From assembly GCA_023846275.1 (NCBI GenBank), contig CM043869.1, forward strand, positions 15,099,501-15,163,500: a stretch of 64,000 nucleotides of DNA, written 5' to 3'. Positions within the stretch are counted from its first letter, which is position 1. Each line of letters opens with the position of its first letter. The notes below the pieces were generated by a model. The model searched no databases and was not told where the DNA came from. It worked only from the letters and a program-made list of their open reading frames with translations. The DNA comes from Vanilla planifolia. Lineage: Eukaryota > Streptophyta > Magnoliopsida > Asparagales > Orchidaceae. Made by a program: the position numbers and the translations under genes. Positions 49,529-62,289 of this stretch are shown one piece after another.

Positions 49529-51055
49529 CGACTCAGCCACCGTCCCAAGGAGTCCTCTACCAACAACTTCCATAGAAGCTCACGCCCCTACAGTCATTGT
49601 CAATTCTCTAACTCCAAGATTCGGCAACATATGTCCAGGTACGACAAGGCGCATACCAGTCCACATGTATACTGTGGAAGCTAAGTCTGAACCGCACAGT
49701 TACCTACCACAACTACCCTAAAACATCATATAGGGTCTATAGTAGTTCGGTCCAGTATGCCAATCCATAAAATATGCCCACACTGAGTAAACTGACTCAA
49801 TCCATGCCGTTGCCATCAAAGCAACACAACTGTCAATTACTGACTATTCTGGTAGCATCCATGTACCATACCTCTGTTTGACTGTTTCCAGCTGTACTAT
49901 CATCACTGATAACATTTTTTCCCCACTTCAGGCAATTTTTCTTTACCCACGGATCTCCAGAATTTTCGAAATTTCTCATTTCCAAATTTTCTGATTTTCT
50001 TGAATTTTTCCAAAATATAAATAATCCCTGAACTCCATTATCGAATTTTCCTAAATTCGAAATATCAAATTCTGCATTTTATCCATTTTCCGAAATTCGG
50101 GATAATTTCCGAATTTAAAATTTCGCTATTCCACTATACCGCGCCGCACTTCCATGAACCCGGTTCTCGCCGCCGGTTCGGTCTTCGCGCTGAGCCGAGA
50201 ACCGCTTCTCACTGAACCGCGCCGAATCCCCTGAACCGGATCTCGCCACCGGTTTGGGCCTTCGCGCTGCACCAAACCCCGCCGGTCGAAGTTATTAATC
50301 CGAAATTCGGCCGACGCTTAATATATAATATTAATAATTAATATAATTATTCTCTTAATAAATCAACTAATCCCTAATTAACCCTTAATTCGTCTCCTTC
50401 CTTCGTCCGTCGTCCGCGAAACCCTAGCCGCCGCCATCGCCGACCAATACGATCCTTCCGTCGATTTCCGGCGACTGCGAACAAGGAGAACATGTTCGTA
50501 CTATCCTAAGGTTCCCATAATGCCGCTAATTTACTAAGGTTTAAATCAAAATTTTCCCCGAGCAATTTCGTCTAATCCACATGTTTGACAGTTCACGCAA
50601 TTAAAATTCTAGCATTATACAATCACCTTCACGTGAATGAAATAACATATTCAAATCACAATGCTTGGTAACATTTCCAATTCGACGAACAAATTAATTT
50701 GTCCCGAAAAGAAAACCCTAACATGCTAATTCGATAATTTGCATAATCAATCCCAAGAATCACATCCGCATGCTCAGGTAGCAGTTTGCAAAATAATACA
50801 TGTTTTAATTTGCTAAATATCTAATTTAGAATCTGAATTTCCTACCTCAAAGACGCCGGCGACGGTGAACCTCGTCTGCAGCTCGCCGCAGCTCCTCACC
50901 GAACGAACCCGGTATAAATCAACTCTCCTCGGTCCCGTGAATCTCCAGGCACAAAAAGCCCCTTGCCAGGCCGCCGGAATCACGCGCCGTACACCGGAAA
51001 ACTTCCTCTCTATCGGTCGGTCGAATGAAACCCTAATCGACGTATTTCGCGAGGG

Positions 51056-51063
51056 TTTTTATA
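51056..51063 (-). promoter_or_regulatory. Candidate LTR TATA box
   Basis: Minus-strand TATAAAAA within 'GGAATATAAAAACCC', about 430 bp from the sense start of the 5' LTR and just upstream of a GC-rich leader. The same box is at 43463-43470 in the 3' LTR. Function as the element's promoter is inferred. Confidence 0.5.
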
Positions 51064-51495
51064 TTCCTGGCCGACACGGTGAAAACCCGTTACGCATCGT
51101 TGACACGTTTTCGACACGGTAAGTACCCGATCAGCCGGTTCAATCCCAACCGTCGATCACGACCGTCCGATCCGCTTATCAGAACGCACGCGCAAACTCA
51201 CTCGGCGACCGCCTCCGCCTCCGCTGAACCGTTCCGGTCCGGTTCACGCGCGGTAAAAAAACCAAATTTCCGGTTCAATTTAAATGGATTTTCGAATTTC
51301 TAAAAATCCAATAAATATAATTAAACAGGAAAATTACTTAAAATTCACCTCGGTGCTCTAAAAATCCCCAGAAATTTCAGAAATTTCAATAGCCTCCAAT
51401 TGAGCTCCTGGCTCATCCTACTGTCGATCTGAAATCATCCAAGCCAAAAATTAATTTATTAAAGATTAACATAAAAATTTTTACTGGGTATAACA

Positions 51496-51500
51496 TTAAA
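51496..51500. repeat. Right target-site duplication TTAAA
   Basis: Identical to 40833-40837; see the left copy. Confidence 0.92.
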
Positions 51501-52189
51501 ATATCTATATATTTAATTAATTATGAGGATTGTACATTATGATGATAAAAGATTGTATAATATTATTAATCAGTGCAAAAATTAGGATGCAATATGAATA
51601 GTTATGTAAGCACATTTTTGATCATATGATGTGATTTGGGTTGATTGTACTAAATGTTTGGTCAAAACATTATTTGGAGAGAGAAAAGTTTTGGCCATAT
51701 ATGTTGTCAGACAAGTACTATATGGTGATCATATAATTATGATAATATAGAATATGACAATATAATATTACAGTACTAATACAATGAAAGTTTATTATAT
51801 AATATAATAAAATAAAAGAGAGAATAAAGTTAAGCACAAAACTTAGTGATCATACAAGGACGACTACTTTATTGCATAAGGAAGTCTATAGAAAAAGAGA
51901 GTTAATCTAAGTATTACTGTGATTATATAGGTACAAAGTCATGGATTGTACTAGTATGATAACAAGAGAATAAAAATATTCTAAGCTCAGTGAGCTTGAG
52001 ATAGCTATTATATCATACAATATGATTAGAATAGTCATATAAGTTCGATCATGTTAAGGGAAATGTTGAACGCAGGAATCATCAAGTTACGATAGAGTTT
52101 TGCAATTATGTTGTTCTTGATCCCAACCATTAGAATTAAAGTACCATAGATCTAAGGGTTAGAAAATAACTTAATTAGATGTATTTACA

Positions 52190-52510
52190 CTAGGATTAAA
52201 GCAATTTGGATCATTGGATTATCATGGTTTAAACTTAGAATTGAATCCTAAAAGAGGGATTAAGGGTTGTGGGTGTTTTATATAAGATGATTTGCTACTT
52301 AATTTAAAAAATCCTAATTATGGAAAGTAACAAGGAGTTAAATCATTGATTAAGGGAATTTGGACCATTATTTTATCATGTTTTAATCCTAAACACGAAT
52401 CCTAAGAGGGAGAATAGGTGTTGTGGCTATTTTATATAAGAAACTAGGCTAATTAACCTAAAAAATCCAAGCTATAAAGAGGATCAAGGAGGCAAATCAA
52501 GAGATAGCAA
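52190..52510 (+). promoter_or_regulatory. Duplicated LTR promoter-like unit with two TATA boxes
   Basis: Two tandem copies of about 160 bp, each with 'ggaatttgga(t/c)cat' or 'gcaatttggatcat', 'atcatg(g)tttaa', 'gaatcctaa(a)gaggga', 'tttatataag' (TATA at about 52276-52285 and 52431-52440) and 'aaaaaatcc'. A purine-rich leader follows. This reads as a promoter unit doubled inside an LTR; activity is unproven. Confidence 0.65.
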
Positions 52511-55367
52511 AGAAAAATGGGCCTTTTGAGCAAGAAGAGGAAAACAAGAGCTCAAGACATGAAGAAGAAAGAGTTTAACCTTTGAAGAAATCTTTTACTT
52601 GAATAAAAAAGAAAGATCAACTTTGAGATTATACACTTAAATATAGATAATTTTTAAGCTAAATAAACAACTAATTTGATAAAATTGAGTATGGATAATT
52701 GTGGTCATGATTGTGGTAAAGGAATATTAATCATTTCTCATGTTTCTTAATTTAAAGAGATGAAAGGAATTTAGTCGAGCTATGGTTATCTAAATATTCA
52801 GCTAAATAAGCATACTTAAATGATCAAATTATGTTTCTCAACATGACTTTTTGGAAAAATAAATTATCCATTATGTCTCTTTTAATTGAGATATTTATAT
52901 TGTGATTTTATGATTATATGTTTGCTAAGCCAAGTTCTGTTATTAAACAATGAACTATATTTAAAGACAATGAATTTTTAGTATAAGTTATATTAACATA
53001 ACTCCTTACCTATGATTAAGAGGAAATTTTATGAACACACACCTTAAACTTCCTTTGATTAAAACTCATGAGAAATGTTATTAAAATTGTTCATCTTCTT
53101 CAATCTTGTCTTACTTGAGAATGTGCAATAGAATCTTATGAACCCATCTTTGTTAAAGTAAAGATCCTTTATCGACATATGCATGAATTCAAAAGAAAAA
53201 TTTAGGAAGTGATTTGTTAGCATGATTTCTCCTTACTTGAAGCATGATTATGCAATTTTGTAATTAATGGTATGTTAGATTGGAATGTTTTGCTAATTTC
53301 ATGAATTTATATGCAAGACAAGATTGTTTTAGTATGGAATATGTTAGTAACTTTTCTACCTGAGAAAGGAATGATTTCATTTAAAAATGTTAGCATGAAT
53401 TGAAAGTTTGGTCTTAATTAAAACACGTGAAATTGTGAGATGCAACTCTTATGTTAATGAGTGCTATGATAGTATGGTTTAATGATTAATGACATGCTAT
53501 AATTAAGGTTCTTAAGTATTGCATTCTTCTATAAGTGACTTGAGAATTCTAGTGAGATTTTATTAGCATGCTTTTTAACATGTGGATGGTAGATATTTGG
53601 TTTTAAATTTTAACTTACAAATTTGATGATTTAGCTAAATGAAATGCATGATAACTTGAGACAAAATCATGTAAAAGTGAATGACATGAACGTTATGGTA
53701 GAAACTTGAACTAATCCAAACCCTATGGATTCTTGTAACCAAGTAATGTCCTTGCCTCATATATGGTTGCAAAGCTTGTTTTAAGGCATGGTCAAGTCAT
53801 GTGAGGTATAAATTTAGACCTTTATGTGGGCTTAGTTGGTTTCTTACATGAATATGGCTCTTGATTTCTAAAAGAGAGATTGGAAAGCTTAATTTTTGTC
53901 CTTAGAAGAGTGTTAAGTTGGTTGGTGATGTAGTTTGCTAGCAAATATGCTTAAGGCTAAGGATAAATTAGGATTGATATAACTTGTGATGACTTTGTGA
54001 TTGATTCCTAATTGAGCTTTTATAAGATTTAAGACTTTTAGGTAAACCCTAATAAATAACACCATATAGGTGTAAGACATAGATTAATTTTTGTTAAGGC
54101 AAAATAGGATCCTAAGGTTGATTTTTTTTTTTGCATAAATAAATCCTAAGAATGGATATTATAGTTGGAACAATTAATGCTTTGGTGTACATTATGGTTT
54201 AGTAAGACTCTTGTACAAACTTTGCTTGTGGTTTAGATAGCTTGGTTAGCATAAGGAATTTAGGTTTTGGTTAGCTAAATTTCAATTAGACTCAAATAAG
54301 ATAGCCTAGTTTCGATTAGATTAGGACTTGGCTTATGATAAGGAATAATCCTTATAGAAGGACCAAGGATTAGATCAAGGTCATTGGAAAACTTTTAGTC
54401 ATAATTAGACTTTGGGTCTTCATTTATATGAAAGAGAATTATAAATATGAACCTAAGATTGGATCATAGATACTAGTACTTGTTAAGCCTTTTGCATGTT
54501 TGGAATACGACCATGGGATAAAGAAGTCCTCAAATAAAACCTTGGATAAGGATAAGACATCTTGATCTAGGCCTTAAAGGTAGACGTTAGGCTTGACCAA
54601 GGGAAACATTTGCTTGTTCTTATGATGGATAAACATTATGCATGACTTGGTTGGTCTAGGTTAGAAACTATGTAATCCTATAGTCTCTTTGCCATGTTTT
54701 AACACCCTAGATGATGTTTTAAAGAGTTGTGCAAGTGGTTTGTGAGGGACTTTGGATGGCATAGTGACTTAGACTAGATCAGATGATAAAGAAGTCATTC
54801 ATGAGACTTGTGTGAACCTTGATTTGTGAGTTACCAAGTTTTGAAAAGATGCTTAAGGGTAAAGATAAGGTATGACTTGTTTAAGATCATAAGTGACCTA
54901 ATTAGGCTCTTAGGCCATTGATAACATCCTAGATGGTGATTTAAGAGATGTGTGTGGCTTCAAGAAAAAGTGTAGTGGTTGAGGTTTTCTTGCAAGACAT
55001 AAGAGTGATTAATAAAACTTGTGTAATTCTAAACTTGAATAAATATAGCCATAACTTGGATTATGCACCTAAGGGTAAAAGATAGATTTGATTTGAGTGG
55101 GAGCTCAAGTGTTATTTTAGATAGATAATGAAATCTTAAGAAAGATCCTAAAAAATAATAAGGCTAAAGAATAATCATAGAAGTGGTATTTAGGAAAATT
55201 ATGATACCTAAATAATAGGTTTATGATTCTAAATGACACTTATATTCTTATTAATAATAATTAGAATTAATAATAATATGATAACTGGAGTAATTCTAGT
55301 AAGAGAATAGTCTTTTGACATAGTAAACCTTAAGATTAAAACTCTTAAGCTAACGATGACATTATGA

Positions 55368-55540
55368 AAAAGAGTGTAGATATATATAGTTATGACACAT
55401 CTTGAAAAGAGATGTTGATGTATATGGCTATGTTATATTTTCGAAAAGAGTGATAATTTATATGGTTATGACATATCTTAGAAAAGAGTGTTAGTATACA
55501 TAGTTACGAAATATCTTGAAAAAGAGTATTAACAAAAGAC
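55368..55540. repeat. Tandem array of about 50-bp units in LTR
   Basis: Four diverged units each containing '(a)tagttatgaca(t/c)atctt(g/a)aaaa(a)gag(t/a)g': near 55388, 55428, 55459 and 55499. Comparable to arrays in the other LTRs here. Confidence 0.7.
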
Positions 55541-56379
55541 CTTGACTTGGGTTGCATGGGATTGGAGATAGTTTTAGATTTTGGTGGGCCATTGGGTAGC
55601 AGTTAGTTGCATCATGCATTGGTCTAGTTTAGACTTGACATTCTATGAATTAAAATAAGAGTTAAGATGCATTATAACCTTGACATGGATGTAAATATTA
55701 AAACTCCCACCAAGTAAGATGGTAACTATTTCACATGATTAGCAAGGCTTAAATAAGACTAATAGATCATGCGATAAAAAACTCAAAAGTGGCTATGTGC
55801 TAAAGTGTATGTGATTGGCATTTTCAATTATAGAGTGAAAGATCATGTGACAGAGAAAGGATTATTAGACATTGCCATTGTTCTAATGGGTTTGAAGGGA
55901 GTATTAGATTGCAATGACACTATGTATCCAAATAGTTGCATCACATCTCATGCATCAGTTTAGCTTAATGGATTAAGAGACATTTAATGAGATTTTATAC
56001 TTTATGTTGATTATACTTTACTAACAAAGCTCACTTCCCTTACATTTGTATAGGTCTAGGAAGTTAAGAGCTACTTAAGAGTTAGAAAAGGGAGCATCAT
56101 ATTTGATAAATCTATTGGATGAATTTTTCTACATTCATCCTTTGATTACTAGTAGAAGCATTATGATTTTATTTATGATTATCAATTTGTTTTTATTGAT
56201 AGACATTAGATTGTATAGGAATGTTGTATATGTGCATTGGATGCATCTTAGGTTATTTTATATGGATAATGTATATTTATGTCTTTACATGTTTCTATAT
56301 TAAGTTTTGGCTTTTGACTATCTTTGAGATGTTGTAATATTGGAATTTTGAATAGTATAATTTTATTTGCATGTTACTT

Positions 56380-56389
56380 TGGTATCATA
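56380..56389 (+). other. Decayed primer-binding site
   Basis: TGGTATCATA directly after an LTR-like 'tgttac' end; the first eight bases match the initiator-Met primer site and the rest has decayed. Gag and protease relics follow in the same orientation. Confidence 0.55.
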
Positions 56390-57885
56390 TACATACTAAT
56401 GTATATTAAAGACTTATCTCACTTATGGTGAACCAATTCTTGAATCAACTGGATGACAAATTAATGAAGAGACATGGTACATTTTATGTAGTGATCACAA
56501 GTTTAATGATCAGAGGAGTATCGCAACTCCTGATTTGAATGTCAAGCTCGATGACTAAAAGGGTAGCAAGCTAGATGCTATAAGTGTTTTGTTGGACCCA
56601 TAGGCTAAAAACCTTTGCTAAAGGATCAAGTGTGAAAGTTATATATGTATTTCTATAGTGATTGAAATGCAATGAATAATGTTATATTAAAAGTGTGATT
56701 CTATCCATAAGGAAAAATATCTCAACTTCTTCACACATACAAATTGAAGGATACAAGCCAGATAAATTAGTGAAGTAATTCTATAAGTTACATCCTCCAC
56801 GTTATTTTGAAATTATTAACCAAGCCAAGGTTGATTGGAGAACATGGACATACTATTTGTACAAACATGTTCCCATAGAGTAAAAAGGTGTCATTAGCAA
56901 GGACAATGTTAAGTAGTGTCACCAAAAATTAGTGGTTGGGCCAAAATATACCACAATTTGTATGTAAGCCCAATTTGAAGAGTTCTTGACAAGAGTTTTG
57001 CAAATTTTAAACCCAAAATCTATTGAAGATAAGATGCAAGATGAACTAAAATGGCCAACTTAAAAGGTCTTGATTGTAACTAATATAAGCAAAGTTTTTC
57101 TGCATTGGTGAAATATGCTTTAGGGTGTGTTATCACAAAAGATGAAAATACAAGTTCTAGAAGGACAAGTGTAGCTCAATTAAAGATGTCATGGATCCTT
57201 TGGAATTTCTTACTTATATAGAGTTTGGGTTGGCTTATTGAAAACCTTATAAAAACTAACGTTAAGATAGAAGAAAAGGGCATTCATTCTTATAATAGAG
57301 TGGGCATAAGTTTAAAAGGTAAATGATTGCTTGTGCTGAGTCTTATAATCCTATTGCTTCAACAAGATCAAGTTTAATACAAAAGCCATAGTGCATGGTT
57401 TGTAAAAGATGGCATTGGGGAACATTTTAAAGAGAAGGATAGAGACATGTGTCATATTGCAAGGCTTTGTGCAATGAAGGTAGAAGATATATGGAAGAAG
57501 GTGCTATTGGTGGCATAAGACAAATCTTATTAGGTTCTACAATAGTGGAACCTTATTATACCACTCCTATGATGTATGGTAGAGGAGGATGGCAATCTAC
57601 TACACCTCTAACATAAATGCATTGTAGTATGTATATGTTGTTAATTAGAGGGAGACACTTACATCTTTTGATGTGATGACAAATACTTTATTATTATAGA
57701 AAACTCATTAGTATATTATGTGATTGTAATGCATCATGACGTTTTGTTTTTGTTAATGTGATTAAGAAACTAATTATAGATTGTCAAACCTTAAATAACT
57801 CTTTATTAGTAACATTGTCCATAGATGATTATATAAGGGTAGATCAATTTATTGAACAAGATGTTGAGATAAATAAAAAGATTTT
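56390..57885 (+). pseudogene. Old Ty3/gypsy gag and protease N-part (relic)
   Basis: Plus-strand relic. Gag core around 56780-57300, then a zinc-knuckle-like region near 57390-57470 (CMVCKRWHWGT followed by a decayed Cys-rich run), and protease around 57640-57885. There the frame reads IIDCQTLNNSLLVTLSIDD and QDVEINKKIF, typical of the region after the protease active site in plant gypsy elements. The relic is cut exactly at 57885 by a solo LTR and resumes at 61118. Confidence 0.7.
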
Positions 57886-60800
57886 TGTCACACCCTACCT
57901 GAACTCTATAATTAAAGATTTATCTAATATCATTAATATTGGATTAATCATAAGAGTAAATAGCCATATTATAGATAGTATCAACCACTCAAGTGAGTAA
58001 TGACAAAACTAACACATATTTCCTTTTTAATATCATTTCTCCTATATGAATTAATCAAACTTTGTCCAAATTTAAAATTCAAATAGATAGAATTTCTCCT
58101 ATAAATGTTTATTCTTATTTCTACACAAACATTTATACATATACATCATTCACTATATATATCATAATATATTATATACTACTAACCAAAACAACATTAT
58201 TCTCAACATATAACAATAATAACAAGTGCATCAACACTACATCATTCATAAGTCCACTAAACAACCAAATGAATATCATAAATATATCATAATCATATCC
58301 TAATTCACAATATATCCATGTGCCCAAACAACCATCATAGTAATCATACCTATTACTTATGCTAGCCTGGTGTCACAAAAATCACAACACAAAGCCATCT
58401 TACCACATCTCAATTGATATAACAAAACAAATAATATACTTGCTAATTCTAAAAATATATAATACATAAGAACATCTCATAATAAATTTATCATAGACAC
58501 TATCTCTTGAGAAGTTATCTTATTTGCCACTAAATCCTTAGCTTAGTGCACATCTACAACATTCCCTCTTATAAGTAGAGATAAGCTTCATAAGTTCAAT
58601 AGATAAACTAATAACCATAGATAATAAATTAATAAAACAATTAATAAATGATCTAATATGTAAAAACAAAAAATAATAACTAATAAATTGAATCATTAGA
58701 AGTACTTGATTATAACCATGCCATTGAAGTGTGATGCATATCAAATTTACTCTCATACATTTGTATAATCAAATCACACTTTTATATGAAAGTTTTTTCT
58801 ATTTATTTTTTTACATATTTGTTAGGTTATTATTTTATTCTTTTTTCTCAAAATAAGAGATTGACTTTTTCCAAATGATCATATTTTTCAATCCCTCGAG
58901 ATCCCATCACATCACATATCTAAACCTCAGATTGTAGGCATATCATCTCATTATTGCTCATCTAACTCATAACGATCGTAGTTTCATATGACTTCATATT
59001 ACTCATACAACATATAGCAATAGCAATTTCATATTACCTTTACTCATTCAGCTTGTAATAATAATAGAGCTCAACTCATCCAACTCGTAGTAATTACTGG
59101 GAAAAAAGTTTGTTGCTAGTTCACTTATCAAGCCTATGGCGATTGTGGTATCATATCATATTCACATATCTAACCTATAGCTATAAGAGAGTGTGGTTGT
59201 TAAAGAATAATGTTATTTGGAAAGAACAAACTATTTTCATCATATATCATTTCAATATCATAAGACTCATATAATTAAAATCATAATTTTTATTACTTCA
59301 AATTTATTAACATTTTCATTAACACATTTTAGTGTACATAGCATCAATTAACATGTTTTAGTTCACACAGTGCAAAAATGCATCATATAAAAAAAATGCA
59401 AATATCCCTAATCTTATTTCACATATAATACAAATAAACATGTCATTTAACATATATGCACAAACACACGGTACTATACTCATATGATACCATAGTTTGA
59501 TCAATTTATCTTGGTTTTTCTATAAATGTTTTCTTTCTATTGTCCCTCGTTCCTTTCTCCGTCTACATAATCAAAATATTCACCAAACATCACAACATGC
59601 TCATTTTGTTGAATTTACATATTCTTAACTTCTTGTTCTGTTTAAAGCAGCAAAATCCATAATTGCATAGTTGCCAAACTCTCAAAATCCCCAAATGCTT
59701 CATTGATAAACTTTTCAAGGTTTCACTTTGTGCAGCCATTCAGAAATCAAACAATCTATTGCTTTCCTAACCTTCAAACTCAAGCAAACTTGAAAGAATG
59801 CGAACAGAGAATTGGGAGGAAATTATGCAGCCACTCCAATACAACAATAACTCAAAGGAAAACAGCTCAACACCACACAAAATCATCCAAAATCTTGCTT
59901 CAACACTGCTGAATAGAGGATGAAAGCAAAATCGTAGCTCAAAACCTCATACCACCCAATTCATCGATCCTTCAAAATTGCCCTAACATGTAGAAAATGG
60001 AATATACCAAGATAAAACTTCAAATTAGCAAAAGTTCAGAGGATTGCAGATAAACAACATCGCAATCTTAACAAAACCCAAACAAGTTGGAAGCAAGGAT
60101 TTATTAAATTCTCAAGCAAAGTATTTAAAATTCATATCTTATTAAAACTTCTCATGATGGAGCTACTCACAAAGCTTTTTCAAATCTTATCCCAAAGAGT
60201 TTCCTCCAGTTTTCATTGTTGTAGCTGTTGGGCATCAGGCTTCTTCTAGTTCCAGCAACTTCCAATTGTAGCCTACAGCCCTTCTCCCTGATTTCAATTT
60301 CAACAGTGACTAGATTCCTCTTGGGTTTCTCTTGCTATAGTGGCTCGACGCTTCCAAGAAGCCTTCTCTTCAAAGTAGGTGCACCCCCTTATTACATCTT
60401 GCTGGAGAAGTAGCCACCTTGCCGCAAAGTTCAAGCCTGTTCTCTTGATTCCTTCTTTTAAGCTCTCCTCTCAGCATGCCTTCAGTTGGAAGCTTTGATC
60501 AAGCTTCTCCTTTCCTTTCTCCTGTTGAAAGCTGCAGCTGCACAAACTTTCCTTTGCTCGAAGCTGCAGCAAAACAATTCCATTCATAAAGCTGCTATAA
60601 TTCCTAGTTTGGGAAAATAGCATTTCAACTTACAAAAGCTCATGATTCTCAAGCAGCAAGTCTGCTACCTCCAGGCATTCCCATTCCTCGGTCAGTTGCC
60701 TTCTGAAGCAAGGAAAAGCCATTCGTTGCTTAACGTCCCAAGGCAGTAGTCAAAAGAGAAAGTGCCCCAAGGATAATGGACCATGCTACCACCCATTGAT

Positions 60801-61112
60801 GATAGTTGCCGATGGAGAACAATAAAGGCTTGAAGATTAAATTAAATAAAATGAATCACTTAATTGGGAAAATTTTCAAATAAATTTATTTGGTTTTCAA
60901 CAATTATAAATCATATACCAAAAGATTTCTTGTGACAAGTACTTTCTAAAAACATGTTCATTATCAATTTTTGAGATACTTTGTTGAATGTGTTTTTTGA
61001 GATGTATCAAAAAATAATATTATTTTATTGTATTCTAAATAAAATTCAAAATATTAAAATTAAAAACCAAATATTTGAGCATAAAACACTATAGAGAAAT
61101 TTGCATGTCATA
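57886..61112 (-). mobile_element. Solo LTR nested antisense in gypsy protease
   Basis: A 3227-bp block begins TGTCACACCCTACC and ends ATGTCATA (TA probably decayed from CA). Flanks are ATTTT (57881-57885) and ACTTT (61113-61117), one mismatch. Taking out the block and one flank copy restores the host protease reading through to its FDVI block at about 61150. It has no pol, an internal minisatellite near 58960-59200, and a less decayed part at 59650-60800 on the side of its sense start, as in other LTRs here. Size is close to the 3.06-kb LTR of the young element, but I saw no clear sequence identity to it. Confidence 0.78.
58930..59200. repeat. Degenerate minisatellite in solo LTR
   Basis: Five to six diverged units of about 40-50 bp with the pattern 'cat(c)aactcgtag(c)aat(t)...tcatat(t)ac', for example near 58965, 59008, 59047, 59078, 59129 and 59164. 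Confidence 0.55.
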
Positions 61113-62280
61113 ACTTTTAATTCTCATTTGATTATTATCAATTTGAAAGAATTTGATGTCATTCAAATTGATTAGTTAACGACCCATCAGATTACAATTG
61201 GATGGTTGATAAAGAAAAATTAAAATTCATATAGCAAATGACACTAACATAACTTATTTACCCAAGTTAAGAAAGTGTTAGTAGTATGTACATTAAAAGA
61301 TGAAAAGCTAGTACATAAAGGTTATGAATGCTATCAAGCATTTGTAAGCATTATTAATAGAAGAAAAATCAATTTCATGATATTCCTATATTATATCATT
61401 ACCCAGATGAGTTTGCTAAGGATTGGTTAAGGTTAATCCCTACTTTGAGGGAACTTTATAGAATGACACCTATGAAATTGCAACAATGAAGACTAAATTA
61501 TAAGAATTGATTGAAATAAGCTTCATTAGATTAAGCATATCCCCATAGGTTATGCTAATATTTTTTGTCAAAAAGAAAGATAATAATATGTGAGTGTGTG
61601 TTGATTACAAAAAATTTAATAAAACTGTTGTCAAGGATAAATATTTATAGTCAAAAATTGATGGATTATTTGAACAATTAAAATAGGGTATGATGTTCTC
61701 AAAAGTAAACCTATATTCTACTTATCACCAATTTAAGATTTGGAAGAATGATATTTTGAAGACTACATTTAGAACCAAGTAAGAGCTTTATGAATTTTTA
61801 GTGATACATTTTGGTATGATGAATACTCTAGCGATATTTATGAACCTAATAAATATGGTTTTTAGATAATGACAGGATTATGTTGTGATCATTTTTATCT
61901 AACATTTTGATTTATTCAAGTGAGGAAAATGAGCACAATATGAATTTGAATATGTGTTACAAAGATTAAGAGAGCATTAGCTACATACAAAATTTTTAAA
62001 GTGCACTTTTTGGTTCAAGAATGTCTCATTTTAGAGACATGTGATAAATACAAATCTTTTTTTATAGATTCTCAAAAAGTAGCTACAATTGTTAAATGGT
62101 CAAGGCTGACCAATGTTGCTAAAATTAGAAGATTCTTAGATTTTTTAGGTTGATATAAGAAATTCATCAAAAGCTTTTCATAAGTATAGTTATAGTATCT
62201 AAATATATTATATATGCATATAGAATGTAACTGAATAAAAAACCATCATATTTGAAATTCTAAAATGAGTGAAATATCAA
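61113..62280 (+). pseudogene. Old Ty3/gypsy protease end and RT (relic)
   Basis: Resumes the element cut at 57885. The protease tail with LKEFDVI is at about 61138-61165. RT then follows from about 61440: a 'YRMTPMKL' block at 61457, an FFVKKK equivalent at 61560-61580, a decayed DYRxLNK block at 61600, a palm region at 61680-61830 and an RT thumb near 62030-62170. Many stops are present. It fades at about 62200, before RNase H. Confidence 0.7.
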
Positions 62281-62289
62281 AAAGACCCA

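Larger units (their letters stand above)
40838..51495 (-). mobile_element. Young full-length Ty3/gypsy chromovirus-type element
   Basis: A 10,658-bp element in minus orientation. In sense order: 5' LTR (51495-48435), 4-nt spacer, initiator-Met primer site (48430-48417), gag-pol (48320-43917), polypurine tract (43915-43903), 3' LTR (43902-40838), with 5-bp TTAAA duplications outside. The domain order protease, RT, RNase H, integrase is that of Ty3/gypsy; the C-terminal chromodomain-like tail makes it a chromovirus. Long LTRs of about 3 kb and the Met primer site fit the Tekay/Del clade, which is my inference. The LTRs differ at about 14 substitutions plus a poly(T) length change, about 0.46%. 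With a commonly used plant rate of 1.3e-8 per site per year, that suggests insertion below about 0.2 million years ago. The coding region has two frameshifts. Confidence 0.95.
48435..51495 (-). repeat. 5' LTR (sense) of young gypsy element
   Basis: 3061 bp with TG/CA ends (plus-strand TGTTACACCCC ... TATAACA). Its GC-rich part at 50130-51260 lies toward the sense start and carries a TATA-like box, while the sense end is AT-rich. Open frames on either strand inside it (for example 49073-49721 and 50865-51303) recur in the other LTR and have no domain, so they are not genes. Confidence 0.95.
51501..56377 (+). repeat. 5' LTR and flank of old plus-strand gypsy element (left edge not found)
   Basis: AT-rich DNA that ends 'gcatgttac' just before a decayed primer-binding site at 56380, and is followed by gag and protease relics on the plus strand. 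It therefore contains the element's 5' LTR. Supporting content: a duplicated promoter-like unit with 'ttttatataag' (52190-52510), a purine-rich leader-like passage (52490-52590) and a tandem array (55368-55540). I could not place the TG start; it may lie near 52.0 kb, which would make the LTR about 4.3 kb, or further right. The 66-codon frame at 56103-56303 is composition-driven. Confidence 0.5.

Noticed and set aside
57758..58292. 80- and 76-codon plus-strand frames
   Set aside because: The first joins a protease relic to the beginning of the solo LTR by chance; the second is AT-rich LTR sequence.
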